45,378 nt of DNA from an uncultured Caulobacterales bacterium. GTDB taxonomy: Bacteria > Pseudomonadota > Alphaproteobacteria > Caulobacterales > Maricaulaceae. Every line of letters begins with the position of its first letter. The first letter of the stretch is position 1. The stretch covers positions 1 to 45,378 of the forward strand of contig CALHXF010000088.1 in the NCBI GenBank assembly GCA_938040095.1, read 5' to 3'. Positions 1 through 7,691 of the stretch are shown here, piece by piece. The translations under genes were made by a program, and so were the position numbers. The notes below the pieces were generated by a model. The model saw nothing but the letters and a program-made list of their open reading frames with translations, ran no database searches and had not been told where the DNA came from.

Positions 1-89
1 TTCAAGCGGTCCGAGACAGCGAACGTAAAGCGATTGATACGACCGATGCAGACGCCTCCGCAAATGTGCAACAAACTTCAGGTAAATAG
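1..89 (+). CDS. 3' end of an unidentified plus-strand gene
   Basis: An open frame enters from the left edge (first complete codon at base 3) and stops at TAG 87-89. It gives about 28 visible residues, rich in D, A, Q, S and T, with no recognisable motif. It is converging on the minus-strand lipobarrel gene that follows. The tail is too short to name a family, and it could be a chance open frame, although its codon use is similar to neighbouring genes. Confidence 0.4.
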   Translation, partial: QAVRDSERKAIDTTDADASANVQQTSGK

Positions 90-130
90 AGCCTCTGTAA
101 AATAACTGATCACACATAGATCAGCCATTA

Positions 131-178
131 AAAAACCCGCCGAAACCATATCGCAAATAATGCGACCGTTTCGGCGGG
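131..178 (-). terminator. Rho-independent terminator of the first lipobarrel gene
   Basis: An 11-bp perfect stem (CCCGCCGAAAC 136-146 with GTTTCGGCGGG 168-178) encloses a second stem (TCGCA 151-155 with TGCGA 161-165). Read on the minus strand it is followed by a run of T (A-tract 130-135 on the plus strand). It lies about 33 bp beyond the stop of the minus-strand gene, as expected for its terminator. Confidence 0.85.
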
Positions 179-211
179 CTGCTGCCCCCATTTTATTGGG
201 TGCGTTAAACC

Positions 212-1057
212 TTAGAAGCGGTAACGGCCACGTAGAGTGACTGGAATTGAAACGCGTCCAGAATTATTATTTAGACCACTCAATGTGGAACCTGGCGCGA
301 TGACGCTATTATCTGATCTAAGACCACCTTGGTAACGCACGCCTGTTTCCAGACCGATCGTTGTGTAACGTGTTAGCGGTGTTTCGACACCAACAAGACC
401 CGCAGCCGTACCGACCCAAGTGTCTTTATAGAGTGGAATTTCAGCAGCACTGAAGACAGCCCCACCTAATTGTGTGCCACTAACGCCGATATCGTTGACC
501 TTTGAGACACCTGCACGACCTTCGACATATGGACGAATGCTCTTGAGGATGATGCCATTTGTTGGCTTAAAGTACTGACGTAGACCAAGTTCGCCACCGA
601 AGGCTTTATAATCCGACAATTCACCGGTTAGCTGTTGACCACCAACTGTACCCCAGTTGCGATCCTGATTGGCATTGGCTTCTTCGTAATGACCGATCAA
701 CGAGACTTTTGTATTCGGAGCAAGAGCATATGATCCACCCAATTCAACGCGAACACCCGGATCGTAAGCGTTTTCAAAGGAGATCGAATTAAGGTTTTGA
801 CCTGCAATATTATGCGCTTTGCTGGCTGTGATGATATTTTTGCCACCTTCAAGAACTGTGCCGACGCCGCCTTCAAGGTTCCAGCGTGCCAGACAATTGC
901 CAGAGTGACAGCTTTTGTTCGAAACGGTTGTCGTGGCATGTTGGCCGTAATATCCAGTTTGTTGGTTATAATGTGTGTTCGATTTCTTTTCGCCGAGGCC
1001 AAGAAAGGAGCAGCCGGAAAGTGCTATTGCGGCGGTGCCGAGCATGATTAATCGCAT
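212..1057 (-). CDS. Lipobox-bearing outer-membrane beta-barrel protein, paralogue 1
   Basis: Encodes 281 residues from the ATG at 1055-1057. This start is chosen over one 11 codons upstream because AAGG precedes it at suitable spacing and it begins a clean lipoprotein signal. The signal is MRLIMLGTAAIALSGC with lipid-accepting Cys16. A short linker of about 40 residues contains a CHSGNC cysteine pair. The rest alternates hydrophobic and polar residues in beta-barrel fashion and ends RVSIPVTLRGRYRF, with the terminal Phe typical of BAM substrates. Blocks G-x-R-x-Y-F-K-P, RPYV-x-x-x-AGV and G-x-E-T-GVR are shared with the next two genes, so the three are tandem paralogues. I infer an outer-membrane location. 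The exact role is unknown; a small porin-like or adhesion barrel is possible. It is the shortest member because its linker is short. Confidence 0.85.
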   Translation of the reverse strand: MRLIMLGTAAIALSGCSFLGLGEKKSNTHYNQQTGYYGQHATTTVSNKSCHSGNCLARWNLEGGVGTVLEGGKNIITASKAHNIAGQNLNSISFENAYDPGVRVELGGSYALAPNTKVSLIGHYEEANANQDRNWGTVGGQQLTGELSDYKAFGGELGLRQYFKPTNGIILKSIRPYVEGRAGVSKVNDIGVSGTQLGGAVFSAAEIPLYKDTWVGTAAGLVGVETPLTRYTTIGLETGVRYQGGLRSDNSVIAPGSTLSGLNNNSGRVSIPVTLRGRYRF

Positions 1058-1160
1058 GGTTTTCACCCTTAGTGTTCCGGATTGGCACAATCGCCTTTTT
1101 CATCCGTCATCTTGGGAGAACTCGTTGCAAAGCAGAGGCCAATTGAGTCATTTTGATACG

Positions 1161-1200
1161 AAAAAATCGACCTCAGTCTTTAAATTGAGGTCGATTTTCT
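1161..1200 (-). terminator. Terminator of the second lipobarrel gene
   Basis: Perfect 13-bp inverted repeat (AAAATCGACCTCA 1163-1175, TGAGGTCGATTTT 1186-1198) with a 10-nt loop, giving a T-run on the minus strand just beyond the stop at 1222. Because the stem ends in A/T runs on both sides it could act in both directions, but the plus strand has no gene running into it. Confidence 0.85.
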
Positions 1201-1221
1201 GAATTTTATAGGGGAACGCGT

Positions 1222-2664
1222 TTAGAAAGAAAGGCGACCGCGTAGCTTCACAGGGATGGAAATACGGTCTTCACCGCCTGAGTTCGCTTTCAAATTATCG
1301 CGCCAGCGAACACCTGTCTCGACACCAATTGCGCCACGTGGGCCGACAGCCATTTCGGCACCGACGACACCGGAGGCGGTTGGACGCCAGCCGCTATCGA
1401 TAAATTCCTGTTGGTTAAACAGCGTTCCGTCATCGGAGTAGGTCTGTGTCAGGTTGACACCTGTATTGTATCCAACACCCGCCGTTGCGCCGACATAGGG
1501 ACGCAGGCCGACATTTTTCCCAACATATTGGCGAACGCCGCCTTCGATTGTGTATTGCTCAAGGTCATCAAATTGACCAACGAGCGCACGCTCTGTTGAT
1601 CCAACATCAGGTGTGAACGCAGATGTGACAGGATCATAGACACCTGATTGGAAGGATCCCGTTGAAACTGCGTTACCCTCTTGCTTGGAATATCCAGCAG
1701 ACGCCAATAATGTTGTATTTCGGGAAATATCATATGTCGTAGCACCGCCGACAGTGAAACCGTCAGAGAACGCATCGGTATAATCAAAGGCTTCGATTGC
1801 ACCCGCTTGTCCACCGCCGCCATCAGAAGGACCAGCGGATTTTCCGCCAAATAATTCACCGCTCACGCCGACTTCGGTTCCACCAAAGACTTCGAAACCG
1901 AACGGCATCGCTGCGCCAACGCCGCGAAGCTGCGGAACACCATATGGTGCTGCGTATGGCTGCGGCACGTAGATTGGCGCGCCGACAACGTTTTGAACAT
2001 ACGCGCCATTTACGTATTGACCGTTTGATAATTGTGAACCCACGACATTTGTGCCGTAAGCCGCTGCGCCATAAGGCGCTGCAGCACCCAGCGTCGTAAC
2101 GCCAGAGCCATAAGCTGTTGAACCGTAGCCATATGATCCGCCAACACCCTGTGCTGCGAGACCTGCGCCAATAACAGGACCAGCTGCTCCGAAGGCTGCG
2201 CCATTTGCGCCAACTCCGTTAAACCCTTGCCCATAAGCACCAGCTTGTTGTCCGTATGCACCTTGGCCATAGCCTTGAGCGCCAGCCGGGCCATAAGCAC
2301 CTGCTTGACCGTAACCCTGTGTGCCAGCTTGCCCATAACCTTGTGCACCTGCGAAGCCGCCATTTACTCCTGCGCCGTATCCAGCACCATAACCGTAACC
2401 CTGTGCACCGCCGTAACCGACATCATATGAACCGCCTGCACAGCCGCCTTGCGCACCAACCTGTTGGCCATAAGCCTGTTGACCGTAAGCGCCGTTTTGT
2501 TGGCCATAATGTCCAGCTTGAGCATAGCCTGCCCCTTGAGACGCGGCACAATTTGTACCGTAAGCGCCGTTGGACGTTCCGTAGCTGTTACTGTTGCCGC
2601 CGAGGCCCAACCAAGAACAACCCGACAATAAAACCGCTGATAGTGCGCAAGCTGCAAGCCGCAT
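1222..2664 (-). CDS. Lipobox-bearing outer-membrane beta-barrel with G/Y/Q-rich linker, paralogue 2
   Basis: Encodes 480 residues. The start at 2662-2664 is fixed by a perfect AAAGGAGG six bases upstream; an ATG eight codons earlier lacks this. The lipoprotein signal is MRLAACALSAVLLSGC with Cys16. Residues about 22-245 are a low-complexity stretch of Gly, Ala, Tyr and Gln with repeats such as GAQGYGQ and GAYGQQ. It has only one acidic residue (Asp81) and no Lys or Arg. Residues about 255-480 form the beta-barrel shared with the two neighbours, ending DRISIPVKLRGRLSF. Two cysteines (39 and 75) lie in the linker. The layout suggests a lipid-anchored, flexible, possibly self-associating segment attached to an outer-membrane barrel. 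Surface exposure, adhesion or matrix assembly are inferences only. It has its own ribosome binding site and terminator, so it may be expressed separately from the third member upstream. Confidence 0.85.
   Translation of the reverse strand: MRLAACALSAVLLSGCSWLGLGGNSNSYGTSNGAYGTNCAASQGAGYAQAGHYGQQNGAYGQQAYGQQVGAQGGCAGGSYDVGYGGAQGYGYGAGYGAGVNGGFAGAQGYGQAGTQGYGQAGAYGPAGAQGYGQGAYGQQAGAYGQGFNGVGANGAAFGAAGPVIGAGLAAQGVGGSYGYGSTAYGSGVTTLGAAAPYGAAAYGTNVVGSQLSNGQYVNGAYVQNVVGAPIYVPQPYAAPYGVPQLRGVGAAMPFGFEVFGGTEVGVSGELFGGKSAGPSDGGGGQAGAIEAFDYTDAFSDGFTVGGATTYDISRNTTLLASAGYSKQEGNAVSTGSFQSGVYDPVTSAFTPDVGSTERALVGQFDDLEQYTIEGGVRQYVGKNVGLRPYVGATAGVGYNTGVNLTQTYSDDGTLFNQQEFIDSGWRPTASGVVGAEMAVGPRGAIGVETGVRWRDNLKANSGGEDRISIPVKLRGRLSF
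2215..2403 (-). repeat. Degenerate GYGQ-type repeat tract in the lipobarrel linker
   Basis: Within the second lipobarrel gene, codons about 88-150 encode imperfect repeats built from GAQGYGQ, GTQGYGQ, GAYGPA and GAYGQQ. The DNA copies diverge in third positions, so this is an old protein-level repeat under selection rather than a fresh tandem duplication. The wider low-complexity zone runs over about 1930-2601. Confidence 0.8.
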
Positions 2665-2794
2665 ATCGGCCTCCTTTAAATCGAACATTTCGTCTTCTGT
2701 TTATGATTAGAACAGAAGATGCTTAAAAAACTGTTCCCAAAGCGGAAACAAAACCTTAACGAATCCAGGACTTTGCCTGGTTAATGGTACTCAC

Positions 2795-4273
2795 CTAGAA
2801 ATTAAATGACCCACGAAGTGTCATCGGAATTGATATATCTGTGTCGGCACGTGATCCATTTGAATACTTTCGACCACCCTGGACACGCACACCTGATTCA
2901 AAGGCTAAAGCCGTCTTAGGCGTAATCTGCCATTCGGCACCCACATTCAGTTGACCGGCGGGGACCCATTGATCTTCGAAAATAGAGACGGTCGTGGCAG
3001 GGCCTGTAATATCGTAATATTGCGCTGGCGTCGTTTCTGTTGGTGCAGCGCCATTGAGTGAAAGCCCACGTTCATAGAAACGCTGACGTTGGGTCACTTT
3101 TACATCGACAGCATTATAATGTGCGGCCCCAGCGGACGCGCCGATAAATGGCGTAACTGTCTTGTAACCCTCAGATTTTACCACGGGTTTGAAATAATGA
3201 CGCGCACCTGCCTCTAAATCGAAGCGGCGCATTTCTGAGAAATCAAAATCAAATTGCGCGATCTCTTGGTTCGGAACAAAAGACGCCGTAACATCTGTGT
3301 CTACGCGAATGAATTCTTCCGGTCTTGCTGCAACGGGTGGTGTATCAGGGCCACCGTTGATACCGGGAATAAACGGCTCGGATTCTACGGGTGGAATATA
3401 GTCGTAAACGCCCACTTCGTTGACTTGGTATATGGTTCCTTTGACAGTTGCGGATGTTCCACTATTGCCTTTGGAGTGTGTGTACCCAGCGTTGGCAAAA
3501 AACGTCGTTCTACCGCTCGCGATATATTCTAACCCACCTGCAACACGTGTTGGCGCGGCCCAAGCATCGTCAAACGAAATACTTGGACTCGAAATTTCTT
3601 CATATGCACGAGGCACAAAGTAAGAATCGGCGTCAGTATAATTTGGTAGATTTCCAGGCAGAACATTGGCTGTGTAGGTCGTTTCTACGCGATCGCCCGT
3701 GCGATCCAAGCCAGATTGTCGTCCTTCGATATAAAGTTGAGGGTTATAAGCCCCTACTGCGTCAACCGAGAATTTGTCATAATCAATCAAGTCACCAGAA
3801 ACACTCCGCTCAAGACCGAGTGAGAGGGAACCGCGCAATTTTGGTTTCCGTTTCTTTGGACCGGATGTGTGATGTGCAAGAGCAGCCGTTTGTCCAACGG
3901 CTGTACCGTAGGCCCCGCTCGTATATTCAGGTTGCGAATAGCTTGGTGTGCCAAAATTAGGTTCTTGCGGGAATCCGCCATATCCCGCTTGTCCGCCTTG
4001 CACGCCACGCATCTGACCCTGTTGCGGGCGGGTCGCTAACGTCACTTGTTCTGGGCGACAACCTTGGGGAATAGGTTGGGTCGGTGTGTAAATCTGACAA
4101 CGGTTGCCCTGTTGTCCACGTGCGTCATGGCGCGCGCCATATTGGCCGTTCTGCGCCTGCTTTTGTTTCATGAACGGGTTTTTATACGTCCCCGACTGCC
4201 CACCAATAAAGGAGCATCCAGATAGTAAAGCGGCCGACAAAGTAGCCGACAATGTTAAAGTCCCAAGACGCAT
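2795..4273 (-). CDS. Lipobox-bearing outer-membrane beta-barrel protein, paralogue 3
   Basis: Encodes 492 residues from ATG 4271-4273. An upstream in-frame ATG at 4390 would add 39 residues ahead of the signal and is rejected, because the signal MRLGTLTLSATLSAALLSGC (Cys20) matches its paralogues. A linker to about residue 150 is rich in Q, G, P and Y, with a cysteine pair (NRCQ and QGCRP). It is followed by a larger barrel with longer extramembrane loops, including proline-rich and acidic stretches. The C-terminus reads DISIPMTLRGSFNF, and the GARHYFKP and FESGVRVQGG blocks are shared. The ribosome binding site is a G-run about six bases before the start. It heads the three-gene array, all on the minus strand. 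The function is unknown; an outer-membrane location is inferred. Confidence 0.83.
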   Translation of the reverse strand: MRLGTLTLSATLSAALLSGCSFIGGQSGTYKNPFMKQKQAQNGQYGARHDARGQQGNRCQIYTPTQPIPQGCRPEQVTLATRPQQGQMRGVQGGQAGYGGFPQEPNFGTPSYSQPEYTSGAYGTAVGQTAALAHHTSGPKKRKPKLRGSLSLGLERSVSGDLIDYDKFSVDAVGAYNPQLYIEGRQSGLDRTGDRVETTYTANVLPGNLPNYTDADSYFVPRAYEEISSPSISFDDAWAAPTRVAGGLEYIASGRTTFFANAGYTHSKGNSGTSATVKGTIYQVNEVGVYDYIPPVESEPFIPGINGGPDTPPVAARPEEFIRVDTDVTASFVPNQEIAQFDFDFSEMRRFDLEAGARHYFKPVVKSEGYKTVTPFIGASAGAAHYNAVDVKVTQRQRFYERGLSLNGAAPTETTPAQYYDITGPATTVSIFEDQWVPAGQLNVGAEWQITPKTALAFESGVRVQGGRKYSNGSRADTDISIPMTLRGSFNF

Positions 4274-4411
4274 ATCGTCCCCCGCAATCAAGATATGGGA
4301 GACGCGTGTCATCCCATCATGGTTAACTAGGGAATGAAGGAGTTTGCTTAACAAGCCGTTTAGGCGATGCGCTTTTGCTGGGAAAAGCATCTAAAGCTAA
4401 TCAGAGGCCCG

Positions 4412-4756
4412 TTAAAGAAGCGTATTTACGGCTTCTGGTGGGCGGCCAATGATAGCCGTGTGTCGGTTTGAGACGAGCGGGCGTTCGATCAGGATTGGAA
4501 ATTCAGCCATTTTTCCGATCAAAACAGCAGGGTCTGAGATGTTTCTGAGGCCTTCGTCTTTATAGATAGCCTCACCCGTCCGCATAAGCGCACGCGGGTC
4601 ATCCATCCCGAGTTGCGCTATCATGTCTTTGATTTCCCCAACACTGGGAGCGTCTTTCAGATAGTAGCGAATATGAACCTCGACGCCAGCCGCCTCGATC
4701 AGCGCCAAAGTCTGTCGCGATTTGGAACAGCGCGGATTGTGCCAGATGAACAACAT
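4412..4756 (-). CDS. arsC: ArsC/YffB-family glutaredoxin-dependent reductase
   Basis: Encodes 114 residues, the normal length for the thioredoxin-fold ArsC family, which reduces arsenate to arsenite using glutathione and glutaredoxin. The active-site region HNPRCSKSRQTL places the catalytic cysteine at residue 10. Arg59 (LMRTGE), Arg92 (ERPLV) and Arg105 (GRPPE) match the three arginines that bind the oxyanion in classical ArsC. No arsR, arsB or acr3 gene is next to it, so an arsenic role is not supported by context, and it may instead be a general YffB-like redox protein. It sits between the lipobarrel array and the divergent pyridoxal kinase operon. Confidence 0.85.
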   Translation of the reverse strand: MLFIWHNPRCSKSRQTLALIEAAGVEVHIRYYLKDAPSVGEIKDMIAQLGMDDPRALMRTGEAIYKDEGLRNISDPAVLIGKMAEFPILIERPLVSNRHTAIIGRPPEAVNTLL

Positions 4757-4819
4757 GAAACTTCCACTTCTTTGACGTCGATTATTGCGTTCCGCTCAAC
4801 TTAGCGCCAAAGCAGAGCC

Positions 4820-5632
4820 GTGACCACGTCCATCCCAAAAACACTTGTTATCAGCTCAACCGTCGCCAGCTCGCGCGTCGGGGCTAGCGCGGCCAGTTTT
4901 TGCCTGCAACGCCTCGGAATAGAAACTGTTGTGCTGCCAACAACATTGATGGGGCGGCATCCTGGCTGGGGTCCGCCAGGCGGCGGAGCTGTCGATGCCG
5001 CACGTCTTCGCGATATTTGGGAAGGCGTAAAAGCGCAGGACTTGCAGTTTGACGGTGTGCTGACAGGCTATATGGGCGACACAGACCATGTCGATCTTTG
5101 CGCAGAGATTATCGAGCACATCCGCCAACAAAATCCAAACGTCACAATCGCAGTGGATCCTGTGATGGGAGATCACGGTCGTCTTTATATACCCGAAGCG
5201 CGCGCCGCCGCGATCATCGACCGCCTTGTTCCTCTCGCGGATTTCATCACACCGAACCTGTGGGAACTTGACTATATTAAAAGCCACAGCACTAGGCATA
5301 GCGGGGACCTGCCCGCGCGTTTGATTACCTCGTATCCAGATGTCGATGACATTGGCGCACGTTGGGAAAGTCGTGATGACGGCGAAGTGACCGCTTTCCA
5401 AGTCAGTCATCCGAAATTCACCTCTGTTCCGCACGGCGGTGGCGATAGTCTCGCCGCGCTCTTCCTCGGACGACGTCTATTGGGTCAAACGTCGCGCCAA
5501 GCCTTGGCCGCTTCGGTCTCGTCCGTCTATGAAATCATGCGCGCCGCAGACGCCCTGGACGCGGGTGAACTGCCACTTATCAGAATGCAGGCCTTTATTA
5601 CTGACGCGCTTCCTTTACATGTGACCTCATGA
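4820..5632 (+). CDS. pdxY: Pyridoxal kinase (PfkB/ribokinase-like fold)
   Basis: Encodes 270 residues starting with GTG. It phosphorylates pyridoxal to pyridoxal 5'-phosphate in the vitamin B6 salvage pathway. Diagnostic segments are RVGASAASF near the N-terminus, VLTGYMGD, the conserved VDPVMGDHGRLY, TPNLWEL, and the anion-hole/catalytic block HGGGDSLAALF, where the Asp is the likely catalytic base (many family members read GTGD). It is the first gene of a plus-strand operon, and its last four bases (ATGA) overlap the start of the next gene. A GTG start with a poor ribosome binding site may keep expression low. Pyridoxine or hydroxymethylpyrimidine kinase activity cannot be excluded. Confidence 0.85.
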   Translation: MTTSIPKTLVISSTVASSRVGASAASFCLQRLGIETVVLPTTLMGRHPGWGPPGGGAVDAARLRDIWEGVKAQDLQFDGVLTGYMGDTDHVDLCAEIIEHIRQQNPNVTIAVDPVMGDHGRLYIPEARAAAIIDRLVPLADFITPNLWELDYIKSHSTRHSGDLPARLITSYPDVDDIGARWESRDDGEVTAFQVSHPKFTSVPHGGGDSLAALFLGRRLLGQTSRQALAASVSSVYEIMRAADALDAGELPLIRMQAFITDALPLHVTS

Positions 5633-6765
5633 CCAATTTTCCCTTACACGGCCTTCTGCCACCACAATTTTCATCCCTAAAAGATGTCATCGCGAATAAT
5701 TTCACGGAACATGACGAGTTGGGATTTCAATTTTGCATCCAACAACATGGCGAAACCCTGATTGATATTCGCGCTGGCTGGTCTGACCGACACAAGTCCG
5801 CCGAAGTCGCAGATGACTCGCTCTTCGCGGTTTTTTCATCTGGTAAAGCTATAGCGGCCCTCGTGATTGCGTGGCTCGTCGAAGAAGATCACATCGGATA
5901 CAACCAACCCATCGACACGATCTGGCCTGAATTCACGCAAGCGGGTAAAGACGGCCTAACCGTCGCGCAGCTCATGAGCCATCAAGCTGGTGTCTCGGGA
6001 ATCACAAATCCAGAATGGACCGCCAAAGACTGGTTTGATTGGGATAAAACTATTCATCAACTGGAACAACAGGCTCCGATTTTTGAACCCGGCACAGCCT
6101 CTGGCTATCATCCCGTAACCTACGGTTTCCTCGCCGGCGAGATCGCCCGCCGCGCCGATCCCGAAGGTCGCACATTAGGCACAATCCTGCGCGAGGAACT
6201 TTGCCAGTTGAAAAATACAGATGTTTGGATTGGCTTGCCGGCGTCCGAACATGATCGCTGCGCACAGATGCAAAAGCCCAAAGCCCTCGCGGAAATGGGT
6301 GAAATCACAGAGGCCACACGTTGGGCCTTTATGAAGCCCTGGTCATCACCAGGCGGCAAAGGGTCGGCAGCGTGGCGGGAAGCTGAATTGGCTGGATCAA
6401 ATTGCCATGCAACCGCACGCGGCCTCTCGACACTCATGCAAATCGGCGTCAACGGCAGCCTTGGCGACACGCCCATATTATCGGAGGACAGCCTCGCAGA
6501 ATTTTCGCAATCTCGCATCAAAGGTCAGAACCTTGTCCTTCCATTTGAATTAGATTTCGCAGCGGGCGTGATGCGCAATGATCCAAATTATTTCTACGGC
6601 CCCAATGCGGCAACGCTCGGTCATAGCGGTTGGGGGGGATCTTGCGTTTTCGCTGATCCTGTCACAGGATTACATGGCGCATATGTGATGAACCGCCAAC
6701 GCAATACGTTGCTTGGCGATGTCCGTCCGCGTGCGTTGATCGACGCTGTCTACGCGGCCTTGTAA
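5629..6765 (+). CDS. Serine beta-lactamase-fold hydrolase (EstB-like esterase family)
   Basis: Encodes 378 residues with no signal peptide, so probably cytoplasmic. The penicillin-binding/beta-lactamase-like fold is shown by the SxxK motif SSGK (Ser70, Lys73), a Tyr motif around residue 160 (SGYHPVTYG), and HSGWGG near the C-terminus in place of the KTG box. Family members of this type are mostly carboxylesterases or peptide/amide hydrolases rather than antibiotic-resistance enzymes. It is translationally coupled to the pyridoxal kinase through an ATGA overlap at 5629-5632, and the next gene starts 12 bp after its stop. The substrate is unknown; the two thioesterases downstream hint at acyl or ester metabolism. 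Confidence 0.85.
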   Translation: MTNFPLHGLLPPQFSSLKDVIANNFTEHDELGFQFCIQQHGETLIDIRAGWSDRHKSAEVADDSLFAVFSSGKAIAALVIAWLVEEDHIGYNQPIDTIWPEFTQAGKDGLTVAQLMSHQAGVSGITNPEWTAKDWFDWDKTIHQLEQQAPIFEPGTASGYHPVTYGFLAGEIARRADPEGRTLGTILREELCQLKNTDVWIGLPASEHDRCAQMQKPKALAEMGEITEATRWAFMKPWSSPGGKGSAAWREAELAGSNCHATARGLSTLMQIGVNGSLGDTPILSEDSLAEFSQSRIKGQNLVLPFELDFAAGVMRNDPNYFYGPNAATLGHSGWGGSCVFADPVTGLHGAYVMNRQRNTLLGDVRPRALIDAVYAAL

Positions 6766-6777
6766 AGGAGCCCACCA

Positions 6778-7281
6778 ATGAGTTCATTTATCGAAAAACT
6801 CTGGGAAATGGGACCTGTTATGGTTGGCGGTGTTCCGCATGCCAATGAGATCGGGATGAAATTCGTTGCCATCGACAAAGGACGCGGGACGCTCTCCTTA
6901 CCCTACAACACCGCCCTAATCGGGGATCCGCGCTCTCGCGTGATCGCGGGGGGCGCTGTAACGACTTTACTGGATCAAGCATGTGGTATGGCGGCGATGG
7001 CAGCCTTTGATGAGCTTATGCCTATCGCAACGCTTTCCTTGCGGATTGATTATCAACGAGCGGCAACGCCAGGCGAGACAATTATTGCCGAAGCCATTTG
7101 TTATAAAACAACACGCCATGTCGCCTTCATCCGCGCCGTTGCACATGATGGCGACGCAGATAATCCAGTAGCCACAGCACAAGCTTGTTTCATGATAACG
7201 GGGCCAGCTTATGGCACACCGAGAAAGAACGTGCCTGAAAGCAAGCACCCTGAGAGCCAGCAAAAAGGAGTCACGTCATGA
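6778..7281 (+). CDS. PaaI-type hotdog thioesterase (first of pair)
   Basis: Encodes 167 residues behind a good ribosome binding site (AAAGGAGC). Hotdog-fold acyl-CoA thioesterases of the PaaI/YdiI type hydrolyse aryl- or acyl-CoA. The hotdog helix signature is seen as IAGGAVTTLLDQACGMAA, followed by LSLRIDYQRAA and a strand with ATAQACFM. It has a C-terminal tail of about 20 charged residues beyond the fold. Its stop overlaps the start of the next hotdog gene by ATGA (7278-7281), suggesting that the two proteins are made in equal amounts and may form a heteromer. The substrate is unknown. Confidence 0.85.
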   Translation: MSSFIEKLWEMGPVMVGGVPHANEIGMKFVAIDKGRGTLSLPYNTALIGDPRSRVIAGGAVTTLLDQACGMAAMAAFDELMPIATLSLRIDYQRAATPGETIIAEAICYKTTRHVAFIRAVAHDGDADNPVATAQACFMITGPAYGTPRKNVPESKHPESQQKGVTS

Positions 7282-7691
7282 CACAGCGCTTGGCCGAAGA
7301 CCTTATTGCATCAATCCCCTACGCGAAAACCTTGGGCATTGAAGCGCGCCTCATGGGAGACGATTTTTTTCTCGTCCTGCCCTATTTACGCTCAAATATT
7401 GGAAATCCCTCCTTGCCTGCCCTGCATGGTGGCGCCGTTGGCGGATTTATGGAGGTTTGCGCGATGGCAGAAATACGCCGCCATAATCCAGACCTCCCCT
7501 TCTCCAAACCCATTGGGATCAACATTGATTATCTCCGGCGGGGAAAACCCGTTGAGACATTCGCCCGGGCCGAAATCATTAAGGAAGGTCGTCGTGTCGC
7601 CAATGTACGCGTCCGCGCATGGCAAGAAAGTTTCGACAAGCCAATCGCGGCGCTGTCTGGACATTTCCTCCTGCCCCAAGACGCCTCATGA
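7278..7691 (+). CDS. PaaI-type hotdog thioesterase (second of pair)
   Basis: Encodes 137 residues, a single hotdog domain with LHGGAVGGFMEVCAMAEI as the central helix and IGINIDYLRRGKP as the following strand. It is only distantly similar to the preceding gene product, so the two are divergent members rather than a recent duplication. It is coupled on both sides by ATGA overlaps (7278-7281 and 7688-7691), placing it in the centre of a tightly translated operon. An acyl-CoA thioester substrate is expected from the family; nothing in the sequence specifies which. Confidence 0.85.
   Translation: MTQRLAEDLIASIPYAKTLGIEARLMGDDFFLVLPYLRSNIGNPSLPALHGGAVGGFMEVCAMAEIRRHNPDLPFSKPIGINIDYLRRGKPVETFARAEIIKEGRRVANVRVRAWQESFDKPIAALSGHFLLPQDAS

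Noticed and set aside
2765-2780. CCAGG/CCTGG hairpin as a terminator of the third lipobarrel gene
   Set aside because: The stem is only five base pairs and is not followed by a T-run on the minus strand.
4412-4756. Arsenic resistance operon
   Set aside because: Only an ArsC-family gene is present, without arsR, an efflux gene or arsH; context does not support a resistance island.
4856-5434. Minus-strand open frame of about 190 codons
   Set aside because: It is antisense to the pyridoxal kinase gene, which has clear conserved motifs; the antisense translation shows none.
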